Shown here: positions 15,933 to 24,191 of the stretch, one piece after another | How positions within the stretch are numbered: position 1 is the first letter of the stretch | How the letters are laid out: every line of letters begins with the position of its first letter | Assembly (NCBI GenBank): GCA_012719125.1 | Contig: JAAYAY010000194.1 | Coordinates: 1 to 64,000 of the forward strand | Direction: 5' to 3' | Source of the DNA: Planctomycetaceae bacterium | GTDB lineage: Bacteria; Planctomycetota; Planctomycetia; Pirellulales; Thermoguttaceae | Length of the DNA stretch: 64,000 nucleotides | Translations under genes and position numbers: made by a program | Notes under the pieces: model-generated | Told to the model about the DNA's origin: nothing | Database searches by the model: none | Seen by the model: only the letters and a program-made list of their open reading frames with translations

Positions 15933-17993
15933 TCACGACCACAAATCCTTGGTGCGGCGGCGGATGGACTCGCTGGAGAGATTGGTTTCCACTTGATCCG
16001 AGAGCAGTTCGTCCTCGCCGCTCGGCGACGAGACGGTCTCGCGAAAATGGCAGCGGACGGCCTGCGGCAAGAACCGCGTCACCTGGGCGAAACCGTAGGC
16101 GTCGCTCGTTCTTCCCGGCGAGTAGTAGTAGCGGAGCGGGCAGGTGACGTAGAGCCAGTTCTTCGCCCGGGTGAGGGCCACATAGAGGAGCCGCCGCTCT
16201 TCCTCGATCTCTTCCGGCGTGCCGGTCGCCATGTCGGAGGGGATGTTGCCGTCGGCGGCGTGGATCACGTAGACGGCCTCCCATTCCAGGCCCTTGGCCG
16301 AGTGGATCGTGCTGAGGACGAGGTAGTCGTCGTCCAGGAGCGGCGGGCCGGCGAGGTCCTGGGTCGAGCTGGGCGGGTCGAGGGTCAACTCCGCCAGCAT
16401 CGTCTGCCGATCGCGATATCGGGAGGCGATCTGTTCGATCTGTTCCAGGTCGCGATTTCGCGGCACCGGGTTGTCGTACTTCTCCAGCAGGATGGGAGCG
16501 TAGAACCGGCGCACCAGGTTGACTTGGGCCGGCAGATCGAGATCGCTGCTGCGCAGCCGGTCGAGCAACTCCAGCAGCTTGGGCCAGTAGCCGGCGGCCG
16601 CTCCGGGTGCTTTCCACTCGCGCCACGGCCTCAGGCTCCCGCCGGAACCGAGGAGCATCTCCATCAGTTCTCGCGCCCGAGAGGGGCCGACGCCGGGCAG
16701 GAGCACGAGCAGCCGGCTCCCCGAGACGATGTCGCGCGGGTTCTCAGCCAGACGCAGGAAGGCCATCAGGTCTTTGACGTGTGCCGTCTCGACGAACTTG
16801 AGGCCGCCGTACTTGTGGAAGGGGATGTTGCGCCGCGCCAGTTCGGCTTCGAGCATGATGCTGTGGTGGGAGGCGCGAAACAGGACGGCCTGCCGGCGCA
16901 GGTCGATCCCCGCCTCGCGATGCTCGAGGATCGTGCGAATGACGTACTCGGTCTGATCCTCTTCGCTCTCGCAGGTCACCAGGGAAGGCTTCTCTCCCTG
17001 GTCGCGATCCGACCACAGGTCCTTTTCGTAGCGTTCCTTCGCCAGGCCGATCACCGCGTTCGTGGCGGCCAGGATCGGCTGGGTACTGCGGTAGTTCTGT
17101 TCGAGCCGGATGATCGTGGCGTTGGGAAACTGCTTAGGGAAATCGAAAATGTTCCGGACCGTGGCCGCTCGAAATCCGTAGATCGACTGGGCGTCGTCGC
17201 CCACGACGGTGACGCCTTTTCCGCCGGGCGAGAGATTCGTGAGGATCGACGCCTGTAGAGAGTTGGTGTCCTGGTATTCGTCGACCAGCACGCAATCGAA
17301 ACGCTGGCGGACTCGCGGTCCGGCCTCTTCGTCGCGAAGCAGGGCGTCCCAATAAAGGAGGAGGTCGTCGTAGTCGAGCACGGCTCCCGCCTCCTTGCGG
17401 TCGACGTAGGCGTCGAACAGACGTTTCAGTTCGTCTTCCCATTCCTGGCACCAGGGGAAGAACTGTTTGAGCACGGGGGCGAGCCGCTGGCGTGCATTCA
17501 CGCAGCGGCTGTAGATGCTCATGCAGGTGCCCTTGCGGGGGAATCGCTTGTCGGTCTTGGCGAGCCCGAGTTCGGTGCGGACCACGTTGAGCAGGTCTTC
17601 GGAGTCGGTGCGGTCGTGGATGGTGAACTCGGGCGGAAGCCCGATCGACTTGCCGTACTGCCGCAGGAGCCGCGTGGAGATGGCGTGAAACGTCCCGCCC
17701 CAAACGCGGTTGCCCCCCGACTTCGATTGGGCGGTGCCCTCCAGTTGGAGCAGTAAACCCTCGACGCGGCGCAGCATCTCGGCGGCCGCCCGGCGGGTGA
17801 AGGTGAGCAGCAGAATCCGCCGGGGATCGATGCCGCCGGCGATCAGGTAGGCCACGCGATGGACCAGCGTGGCCGTCTTGCCGGTTCCCGCCCCCGCGAC
17901 GATCAGCAGGGGCCCCTCACCGTGGCAGGCGGCTTCGCGCTGCTGCGGATTGAGACCTTGGAGAATCTCGTCCTTGAAGCCGGCGTCGGTCAC
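15933..17993 (-). CDS. UvrD/Rep-family (PcrA-like) superfamily 1 DNA helicase
   Basis: A complete 686-residue SF1A 3'-5' helicase. Motifs in order are NPQQREA (Q motif), AGAGTGKT (Walker A), LLTFTRRAAAEM (Ia), VDEYQDTN (motif II), GDDAQSIYGFRAA (III), RLEQNYRST (IV), TIHSAKGLEW (V) and YVALTRAK (VI). The length is close to the usual 650-750. Relatives unwind DNA in nucleotide excision and mismatch repair or displace RecA. Without orthology analysis UvrD, PcrA and Rep cannot be told apart. It is transcribed alone, tail to tail with the GH42-like gene across the palindromic element. Confidence 0.92.
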   Translation of the reverse strand: MTDAGFKDEILQGLNPQQREAACHGEGPLLIVAGAGTGKTATLVHRVAYLIAGGIDPRRILLLTFTRRAAAEMLRRVEGLLLQLEGTAQSKSGGNRVWGGTFHAISTRLLRQYGKSIGLPPEFTIHDRTDSEDLLNVVRTELGLAKTDKRFPRKGTCMSIYSRCVNARQRLAPVLKQFFPWCQEWEDELKRLFDAYVDRKEAGAVLDYDDLLLYWDALLRDEEAGPRVRQRFDCVLVDEYQDTNSLQASILTNLSPGGKGVTVVGDDAQSIYGFRAATVRNIFDFPKQFPNATIIRLEQNYRSTQPILAATNAVIGLAKERYEKDLWSDRDQGEKPSLVTCESEEDQTEYVIRTILEHREAGIDLRRQAVLFRASHHSIMLEAELARRNIPFHKYGGLKFVETAHVKDLMAFLRLAENPRDIVSGSRLLVLLPGVGPSRARELMEMLLGSGGSLRPWREWKAPGAAAGYWPKLLELLDRLRSSDLDLPAQVNLVRRFYAPILLEKYDNPVPRNRDLEQIEQIASRYRDRQTMLAELTLDPPSSTQDLAGPPLLDDDYLVLSTIHSAKGLEWEAVYVIHAADGNIPSDMATGTPEEIEEERRLLYVALTRAKNWLYVTCPLRYYYSPGRTSDAYGFAQVTRFLPQAVRCHFRETVSSPSGEDELLSDQVETNLSSESIRRRTKDLWS

Positions 17994-18195
17994 AATGCAG
18001 AAATCGCCTGAATGGGTGAGATGATCCGGGAACCTTCATCGTAGTGCTCGAATGTATCGTAGTACAGTTCGCCGCCCGATGGAAGCCGCGGGACCGGCAG
18101 CCCGGGGCGCCGAAGCTCGCCCACGGTGGCGAGGACTGTGCAACAGGCCGTGTTCCGCGGAAACGAGTCAAGAACCTGCGGCAACGGGGCGCTGC

Positions 18196-19773
18196 TCAAT
18201 TCAGGCCGTCAGGTACCGCCCCGGTCCACCCGGACTGGAGTTGCCGGCGGAGTTCCTGCACCGTCGGTTCCATCCCCGGCTCCCCGGCCACATTGACGGT
18301 TTCCAGCGGGTCCGCCCGATGGTCGTACAGTTCTTCCGCCGCCGGGGCGCCCGTTTCCCAGTTGTACCAGCGGACGTAGCGATAGTGATCGGTGCGGAGA
18401 CTGCGGCCCATGTAGGCAATGCCGTCCGGAGCGACCCACTTGCCGCTGCGCAGGAACTGGGTGAATGCCGCCGATTTCCAGGGCTGATCGCAGCGATCGA
18501 GGAGCGGGGCGAAACCGAGACCTTCCAGCCCCTCCGGAACCGGCAATCCGGCCGCCTGGCAGAGGCTCGGATAGATGTCGACGAATTCGACCAGGCGATC
18601 GCACGTTTTGCCATTCTCGCGGGCGCCCGGTGCGCGGAAGATGAGCGGGACTCGGGCGTCGATCTCGAAGTTCGTCATCTTGCACCAACTGTTGTGCTCC
18701 CCGAGTTTCCAGCCGTGGTCGCCCCAGAGGACGATGATCGTGTTCTCCCACAGATCGAGACGCTCAAGTGCATCCAGGAGCCGCCCGATCTGGGCGTCCA
18801 CATAACTGACGCTTGCGTAGTACCCGTGCTTGAGAAGCCGGGCCTGGGCTTCCGTCAGCGAACCTTGATCAGGCCGCGGGGCGTCGTGAAAATCCCAGTA
18901 GCTGGCGATCAGTTCACGCATCGTGTTGATCGCCATGGGCGGTGCGCCTCGCGGCAACGACGGATTTGCCGCCAGCGGGATCCGGTCGCAATCGTAGAGG
19001 TCCCAGTACTTCTTCGGCGAGTTGAACGGCAGGTGCGGCCGATAGTAGCCGACGGCGAAGAAGAACGGCTCCTTGCGGTTTTTGAGTTCCGCGAGCTTCT
19101 CAACGGCCACGTCGGTCTGGGCCCCGTCGTAGTAGGCGTTGTCGGCGCAATCAGGCGCCTCCGTGGCGGCCGCCTTCAGGTACCATTTGCCGTAGCGATC
19201 GATACGCTGCTGCTGTGTCCCGGCGGCAATCAGTTCCGCCTTTCGGTTCTCTAGCCAGGCCACGTTCTCATCGTCCCGATAGACCGCGTCCGGATCGAAG
19301 GGATAACCGTCGATGTGCAGTTTCTCCTCGCTCCACGACGGCGGGTCGGGGATGTTGTTGTGGTAGATCTTGCCGATGGCCGTGGCGAAGTAACCGTGCC
19401 GCATGAAGTGCTGGGGAATGGTGACCGCGCCGGGCACCGTCGTGCGGAAGTCGGTGCAAAGGTCCCAAACGCGAAGCGTGTCGGGCCTGAGGCCGGTCAT
19501 CAGGCTGGCCCGGGACGGATTGCAGGCCGCCTGTTGGCAGTAGGCCCGCGTGAAGGTGACTGCATTTCGGGCCAGCCGATCGATATTGGGCGTGAGGATC
19601 GACTCGGTGCCGTAGCAGCCGAGTTCCGGCCGAAGGTCGTCGACGGCGATGAACAGCACGTTGGGGCGATTCTCAGCTTCCTGGGCCGGACACTCCCCAG
19701 GGACTTGCACGATCAACGTGACGAAGAGCAGCAGGACAACGGCAGATTTCATGGTCAGTTCTGAGAAGCGCAT
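18196..19773 (-). CDS. Secreted sulfatase (iduronate-2-sulfatase-like, family S1)
   Basis: A type I sulfatase of about 525 residues. RPNVLFIAVDDLRPELGCYG holds the two metal-binding aspartates. CNPSR (C84-R88 from this start) is the C-x-P-S-R motif whose cysteine is converted to formylglycine. Later metal ligands are in the segment WGDHGWKLGEHNSWCK. The whole resembles iduronate-2-sulfatase-type enzymes used by planctomycetes on sulfated polysaccharides. The signal peptide is MKSAVVLLLFVTLIVQV preceded by a short basic stretch. ATG 19773 is preferred to the longer frame from 19824, which would overlap pilT. Export fits an extracellular or periplasmic role. Confidence 0.9.
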   Translation of the reverse strand: MRFSELTMKSAVVLLLFVTLIVQVPGECPAQEAENRPNVLFIAVDDLRPELGCYGTESILTPNIDRLARNAVTFTRAYCQQAACNPSRASLMTGLRPDTLRVWDLCTDFRTTVPGAVTIPQHFMRHGYFATAIGKIYHNNIPDPPSWSEEKLHIDGYPFDPDAVYRDDENVAWLENRKAELIAAGTQQQRIDRYGKWYLKAAATEAPDCADNAYYDGAQTDVAVEKLAELKNRKEPFFFAVGYYRPHLPFNSPKKYWDLYDCDRIPLAANPSLPRGAPPMAINTMRELIASYWDFHDAPRPDQGSLTEAQARLLKHGYYASVSYVDAQIGRLLDALERLDLWENTIIVLWGDHGWKLGEHNSWCKMTNFEIDARVPLIFRAPGARENGKTCDRLVEFVDIYPSLCQAAGLPVPEGLEGLGFAPLLDRCDQPWKSAAFTQFLRSGKWVAPDGIAYMGRSLRTDHYRYVRWYNWETGAPAAEELYDHRADPLETVNVAGEPGMEPTVQELRRQLQSGWTGAVPDGLN

Positions 19774-19820
19774 CACGGTGGTCCGTCGGCGGAGTGGGAA
19801 GAAACCTCCCGGTCGGCGGC

Positions 19821-20945
19821 TCATTTGCGTACGCGGCTGATCAGACCTTGACCGGCCGTATCAATTCCTTTCATCCGCGACTGAAGAGCCTCACGATTCG
19901 GTGCATAGTCGAGGGCTACGTCATGGGTTATCCAGGCCTTCTCGGCCAGTTCGAAAATAGACTGCGTGAAGTCGCGCATGCCTTCGTCGCGGCAGGCGTG
20001 CAAGACCGCCGGTATGTCTTCGTCCTCTTCGCGGATGATCTTGTCCCTGACAATTGAATTGTTCACCAGGACCTCCGTCGCAGGAAATCGCGAGCCCTCC
20101 TTCACGCCGGGAAGAAGTCGCTGCACCATGATCGCTCTCAGGCTGTTGGCCAGCGACGAGCGAATGAAGGTGTGGTCCTGCCGCTCGAAGAACTCCAGAA
20201 TCCGTGAGAACGTCTGCTCGGCGTTGTTGCAGTGGATCGAGCCCAGCACGAGGTGCCCGGTCTCGGCGGCCTGGATGGCGGCAAGCATCGTCTCCCTGTC
20301 CCGCAGTTCACCGATCATGATGCAGTCGGGGTCCTGACGGACAACGAAGCGAAGGGCATCCGGAAAATCGGCCACGTCGATTCCGATCTCGCGCTGCGAA
20401 ATGATGCATTTGTCCGGCTTGAACGCGTACTCGATGGGATCCTCAATCGTGATCACGTGCATGCTGCGATTGGCGTTGATAAACTTGAGCATGGCAGCCA
20501 GGGTGGAACTCTTGCCGCTCCCGGTCACTCCGCTGACCAGGATCAAGCCCTCCTGGCTGTGCATGATGACCTTCTCGTAGATCGGCGGAAGATGAAGGCT
20601 CTCGAAATCGGGGATTCGACTCTGAACGCGTCGCAACGCGGCGTGCATCTGGCCTTCCGAGCGAAATGCATTGATGCGAAACCGGTCCCCTCCCGCCGAG
20701 CGTGCTGCGAAATCCACACTTCCGCGTTGGTCGTATAGCTCGCGTTTGCCGGGCGGCATGACCGCCTCGATCATCTTCTCGACGTATTCGGAATCGGGAA
20801 TCTTGGGCGAATCGATGCGCCGCAAGTGCCCGCCGATGCGCACGGTTGGCGGATAGCCGACCTTAAGATGGAGATCGGAAGCTTCGTTTGTGGTTACAAA
20901 CGCCAACAGCTTGTGGATTTCTTCCTCGGGTTGCAGCAGTTGCAT
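19821..20945 (-). CDS. pilT: PilT/PilU-type type IV pilus retraction ATPase
   Basis: A hexameric secretion-type ATPase of 374 residues. The N-terminal PAS-like part (EASDLHLKVGYPPTVRIGG) has the family SDLHL motif. GVTGSGKS at 139-146 is Walker A, ITIEDPIEY the Asp box, GELRDRETM Walker B and GHLVLGSIH the His box. RQDPDCIMIGE is typical of PilT. The enzyme powers pilus retraction in twitching or DNA uptake. The usual C-terminal AIRNLIREG-type signature appears altered, so PilU is possible. No other pilus gene lies in the window. It is 24 bases downstream of the DUF362 gene and 47 bases upstream of the sulfatase. Confidence 0.85.
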   Translation of the reverse strand: MQLLQPEEEIHKLLAFVTTNEASDLHLKVGYPPTVRIGGHLRRIDSPKIPDSEYVEKMIEAVMPPGKRELYDQRGSVDFAARSAGGDRFRINAFRSEGQMHAALRRVQSRIPDFESLHLPPIYEKVIMHSQEGLILVSGVTGSGKSSTLAAMLKFINANRSMHVITIEDPIEYAFKPDKCIISQREIGIDVADFPDALRFVVRQDPDCIMIGELRDRETMLAAIQAAETGHLVLGSIHCNNAEQTFSRILEFFERQDHTFIRSSLANSLRAIMVQRLLPGVKEGSRFPATEVLVNNSIVRDKIIREEDEDIPAVLHACRDEGMRDFTQSIFELAEKAWITHDVALDYAPNREALQSRMKGIDTAGQGLISRVRK

Positions 20946-20969
20946 CGTTGATCTCCCGTAATCGTGCTT

Positions 20970-22313
20970 CTAAGCCGATCTGACCGAAACCAGTTCAATG
21001 CCCTCGCCGGTTCCCAGATTGCGAGAGTACTGCTTTTCCTGGGGACTGTTCCAGTGCTCGTGAACACCGAGACTCGCCAGCCGCTCCAGCGCCGACCCAT
21101 GATTCGGATCGTAGAAGGTGCCTGAGGGCGGAGCGTCGGCCAAGGCGGCCTCGTGCAGGTAGTCGTCGGCGCCGCTGCGTCGCGGAAAGTCGTCGTATTC
21201 CGCCCGCAGGAAATCGAGGCCGACCGAGTCGATGGCCACGGGGTCCTGCGACGCCAGCAGGCTCGACGTCCACCCGCCGTCGAAAGGCGGCGAGGACCAT
21301 CGCCGGGGCGTCGGGTCCATGGGGTGTTTCCCGGAGAACAGCCCGTCGATCAGGTACAAAACCGTCTTGCCGCCCAGGTGTGCATGGCCCATCAGGTCGA
21401 CTTGCTCCCGGTAGACCTCGGTTGCCTTGGAGAACGACGCCAGGTGCATGTTGTAGTAGCCTTCCTGGGCCGGCCAGCGGACCAGGGAGCCGAAGTGGTT
21501 CTTGCCGCAGAGCGTCACGCCGGTGCCGCCGTGGGCCTTGAGATTGGCGAAATTGACGAGATAGTCCGCCTCGGCGAAGGAGGCCGGCAGATAGTCGGTT
21601 GCGACGTCTTTGGGACGGCAACTCCAGAAGAGCGGTAGGGACGAAGACTCGACCTTTTTGCGTCCGAACTTGCCCGCGTAGTCTTCATACCGCACGCGAG
21701 GGAACTGGCCGTGCAGGATGCCGTAGTATTCGTGGACCAGGTAGGCCAGGGTGTCGCAGACGACGATGTTTTCCTCCGCCACCCCGGCGCCTTTAACAAG
21801 TTGGCGCAGCAGGGCGATGATCATCTGGGGAGCGGTGTTCATGTAGTCGTGCCGCTTGATGAGCATGTAGGCCTGCGGATCGACGGCCCCTTCGCGCCAG
21901 ATCATACCGACCCAGTTCGGTTTGACGAGGATCTGCTCGCCCCGTCGGTATCCCACGTCGCCTTTGCCTCGCTGCTCGTTCAAGTGCCGGAACAGCTTGT
22001 CCCAGGCCTTGGCGACCGTAGCTTCACCAGTCAGGTTACAGACGGCCTGCTCCATCATGGCGTCGACTCGCTGCTGGCTGGTGCGGCCCTCGTCGTACCA
22101 ATGCCCGTCGCCCGGCCCTTGCCAGTCGGTCACCTGCGGATCGTGGACCCAGACGACGCGTCCCGGGTGAATTCCCTTTGCCCGGCCGATCGGCTTGAGC
22201 GGCTCCGGCTCTGCGGCGGCCGGTTCAGCGGCCCAAGCACGGCTCAGGCCCGCGGCGCCGCCGATCACGGCCGCACATTCGATGAACTGGCGACGGTTCA
22301 CTCCGTGGCTCAT
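20970..22313 (-). CDS. Tat-exported DUF362 protein
   Basis: A 447-residue protein with a twin-arginine signal (NRRQFIECAAVIGGAAGL, cut near AWAAEP). The mature part carries the DUF362 hallmarks: ILVKPNWVG, a Cys-Asp segment VVCDTLAYL, DYLVNFANLKAHGGTGVTLCGKNHFG, and DPVAIDSVGLDFL. DUF362 proteins are widespread, often next to iron-sulfur domains, and their reaction is unknown. No 4Fe-4S cluster motif is evident here, so this is the stand-alone exported version common in planctomycetes. It is the first gene of a possible three-gene run with pilT and the sulfatase, although the functions do not match. Confidence 0.85.
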   Translation of the reverse strand: MSHGVNRRQFIECAAVIGGAAGLSRAWAAEPAAAEPEPLKPIGRAKGIHPGRVVWVHDPQVTDWQGPGDGHWYDEGRTSQQRVDAMMEQAVCNLTGEATVAKAWDKLFRHLNEQRGKGDVGYRRGEQILVKPNWVGMIWREGAVDPQAYMLIKRHDYMNTAPQMIIALLRQLVKGAGVAEENIVVCDTLAYLVHEYYGILHGQFPRVRYEDYAGKFGRKKVESSSLPLFWSCRPKDVATDYLPASFAEADYLVNFANLKAHGGTGVTLCGKNHFGSLVRWPAQEGYYNMHLASFSKATEVYREQVDLMGHAHLGGKTVLYLIDGLFSGKHPMDPTPRRWSSPPFDGGWTSSLLASQDPVAIDSVGLDFLRAEYDDFPRRSGADDYLHEAALADAPPSGTFYDPNHGSALERLASLGVHEHWNSPQEKQYSRNLGTGEGIELVSVRSA

Positions 22314-22566
22314 GGGATTGCTCCGAAAAACAGGGAAGGTATGAAACAGCCGGACGAAAGCGCATTATCGATGCGGGGGGGTGGCTGTCAATCATTTTTG
22401 ATGCGGTGTCAGGAAGAAGAAGGACATCCGGAACGGTGCCCGAATTGGGCAGGTCGAAGAGTGCGGAGGCGTGAGCGGGCGGACGCGGAATATGAAATCG
22501 CAGCTTCACGACCGGCGGAAGTGCCCACGTGGCAGACCTGGGCCGGTACTCGGGGGGAGCGGTATC

Positions 22567-22740
22567 GACAGAACCCGTTCGATCTGCGGGTTACAGCAGG
22601 TTGAGCCAGCAGTTGATAGCCTCGGCAACAGCGCCTCAGATCGTCCGGCAGAAGGCGCATCAAAAAGCCCGCATCTTTCGACACAGGCTCTGGTAGAGGT
22701 TGGGATTGTGGCTCTCGGGCCTACGCAGTCTTGCGACGGC
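22567..22740. repeat. 3'-flank repeat copy 1 of the PEP-CTERM cassettes
   Basis: This segment matches 23873-24038 for about 170 bases with scattered substitutions. Shared landmarks are AACCCGTTCGATCTGCGG, GGCAGAAGGCGCA, the terminator hairpin, and GCAGTCTTGCG at the end of the coding frame. It continues into the repeated C-terminal coding end of the PEP-CTERM gene. AACCCG and CGGGTT at its far end form another small hairpin. The remainder of the gap to 22314 shows no gene. Confidence 0.8.
22662..22689 (-). terminator. Intrinsic terminator after the first PEP-CTERM gene
   Basis: Read on the minus strand, a stem AGCCTG / CGGGCT (one mismatched pair) with a 12-base loop is followed by five Ts. 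It lies about 30 bases after the stop codon and is conserved at the same place in the other cassette. Confidence 0.65.
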
Positions 22741-23332
22741 GGCGGGCTGCGATGAGGCCGAGGCCGCCGAGGGCGCTCCAGATGGCGAGGGTGGTGGGCT
22801 CGGGGACTGCGTTTTCGAGTTTGACGTTATCCAGAAGCATGCCCATATTGTCACTGCCGATGCCCTCGAAAGTGATCTGAACCGATGATGCAGCACTGAC
22901 GGTGATCATCTCGGTGAATGTCTGGAAAGGTGCAGTCTTGGACAGCGAGTACGTCTTATCAAGCAGAACTCCCATGTTGACCTGAGCGACAACCTGATCG
23001 CCGCTGGTGTTGCGCTGATTACCAGCAAGGTCAAACGACAACGTGTAGACACCGGGGACCAAGTTAATAGTGACTGACGATATCATTTTGCCAGCATTAT
23101 TAGTACTACCATCCATGTCCACATACAGTCCATAGCCCGGCTGATAGTCAAAATACCCGTTTCCGATTAAGTCGACGGTCCCATCTGCGACGGTCCAGTT
23201 GGCAAAACCGATGTAGTTGAGGACCCCAACGCCACCATTTTCTGTGTTGAAATTGTCCGAGAAAATCGCGCCCTCAACGATGAAGGGACCGCCCATTGTT
23301 AAGATCAGAAACGGAATCCCAAATCTGAACAT
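22721..23332 (-). CDS. PEP-CTERM sorting-domain protein, cassette 1
   Basis: A 203-residue exported protein. The N-terminal hydrophobic segment (GIPFLILTMGGPFIV) is a signal peptide. The central 150 residues look like a jelly-roll, carbohydrate-binding-like beta sandwich (YTLSFDLAGNQRN, ITFEGIGSDNMGMLLDNVKL). The C-terminus is a classic PEP-CTERM tail: VPEPTTLAIW, a short hydrophobic segment ending GLIAA, then RRRRKTA. In known systems this tail directs the protein to exosortase for envelope attachment. No exosortase gene is in the window. The last 25 codons are nearly identical to those of cassette 2, while the interior is unrelated. Confidence 0.85.
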   Translation of the reverse strand: MFRFGIPFLILTMGGPFIVEGAIFSDNFNTENGGVGVLNYIGFANWTVADGTVDLIGNGYFDYQPGYGLYVDMDGSTNNAGKMISSVTINLVPGVYTLSFDLAGNQRNTSGDQVVAQVNMGVLLDKTYSLSKTAPFQTFTEMITVSAASSVQITFEGIGSDNMGMLLDNVKLENAVPEPTTLAIWSALGGLGLIAARRRRKTA

Positions 23333-23392
23333 ACTTCACCCAGCCTGAAACAGGTGTTCGCTTCCAGTTGATCTGCTTTTCTATGCGCCTAT

Positions 23393-23562
23393 AGGCCGCC
23401 GCTCCCTCATTCCTGACACGAGTTCCTTCGCGAATCCCAAAATCCATACTGTCGAGGGGGACTAAGGTGCTTTTCTCTGGTAATCGGGGGGGTGCTTCAG
23501 GTGCTGAACGTCAGGAACGCTGTAGTGCTGGCTGCGGAGGCCCTCGTTTCGGTACCCGGCAG
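23393..23562. repeat. 5'-flank repeat copy A of the PEP-CTERM cassettes
   Basis: This stretch matches 25008-25168. Shared blocks are CCGCCGCTCCC, CATTCCTGACACGAG, CTGTCGAGGGGGA, TTTTCTCT, AATCGGGGGGG and TTTCGGTACC. It lies 60 to 230 bases upstream of the PEP-CTERM start on the minus strand and therefore probably includes promoter or leader sequence. The rest of 23563-23872 shows no gene. Confidence 0.75.
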
Positions 23563-23872
23563 TCCCCATGCAGGGACCCGCCAGGACGACGGCTCGCATA
23601 GGCTCCCTGCCTGGCGGAGGGCTGGCGCGAGTTTGCCTGAACGGGACGGCGGCTGGACAACATCGCATTTTCGTCGGAAGATCCTGTCAGAAATGAGCCG
23701 ACGGGCAGCCGGGGTAGCAACCGCGTCAGTCCCCGCACGCGTTCCTGACACCCGACGGAGTCCACCTGTGTATCAGCCGGGACCCATTCGTCCGCTACGC
23801 GCTCAGCAACGTGGCACCGTCGACATGCCAATGCCACACCAGCAGCCAGCCGCCGTGGAGCCACCACCATCG

Positions 23873-24038
23873 ACAAAACCCGTTCGATCTGCGGATTACA
23901 GCAGGTTGTGTCGGCAGTCGACAGCTTCGGCAACAGTACTTGAGATCGTGCGGCAGAAGGCGCACAAAAAAGCCCGCATCTCTCGACACGGGCTCTGGTA
24001 GAAGTTAGTTGTGGCTCTCGGAGCTACGCAGTCTTGCG
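23873..24038. repeat. 3'-flank repeat copy 2 of the PEP-CTERM cassettes
   Basis: The counterpart of 22567-22740, belonging to the second PEP-CTERM gene. It carries the better-preserved copy of the terminator. Unlike copy 1 it is separated from its coding end by the inserted element at 24040-24191, so it once joined directly to the sequence at 24200. Confidence 0.8.
23965..23994 (-). terminator. Intrinsic terminator of the second PEP-CTERM cassette
   Basis: On the minus strand AGCCCG and CGGGCT form a perfect six-base stem around a 12-base loop, followed by a run of six to seven Ts. This is a textbook Rho-independent terminator, conserved with the one at 22662-22689. Confidence 0.75.
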
Positions 24039-24039
24039 T

Positions 24040-24191
24040 GTATCTGTCTATTTTGAGGTGGAATTTTACCCAGACTAACGAGTCAAGATCAACTCTGGTG
24101 TCACGCTCGGTTTGCTACGCAAACCAGGTAAACAAAAACTGGGCTTGATCCGGCCATTTTGGCCCGTTTTCAAAGCAAAATGGACAGATAC
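24040..24191. mobile_element. 152 bp MITE-like insertion with 8 bp target duplication
   Basis: The ends are GTATCTGTC-T-ATTTTG and CAAAAT-G-GACAGATAC, an inverted repeat of 16 bases with one mismatch. TCTTGCGT occurs directly on both sides (24032-24039 and 24192-24199), the expected target-site duplication. Removing the element plus one duplicate restores the sequence seen uninterrupted in the other PEP-CTERM cassette. It encodes no transposase, so it must have moved using an enzyme from elsewhere. A purine-rich stretch GAGGTGGAATTTT and repeated CCATTTTG blocks near the ends recall IS21-type termini, but that family call is tentative. Confidence 0.8.

Noticed and set aside
15870-17258. 462-residue plus-strand frame.
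   Set aside because: It is fully antisense to the UvrD-type helicase, whose seven motifs are intact.
18052-19254. 400-residue plus-strand frame.
   Set aside because: It is antisense to the sulfatase, which has the intact formylglycine motif.
23333-23470. Search for a sigma-54 promoter upstream of the first PEP-CTERM gene, as known for PrsK/PrsR-regulated PEP-CTERM genes.
   Set aside because: No TGGCAC-N5-TTGC-type pair is visible in either cassette upstream region.
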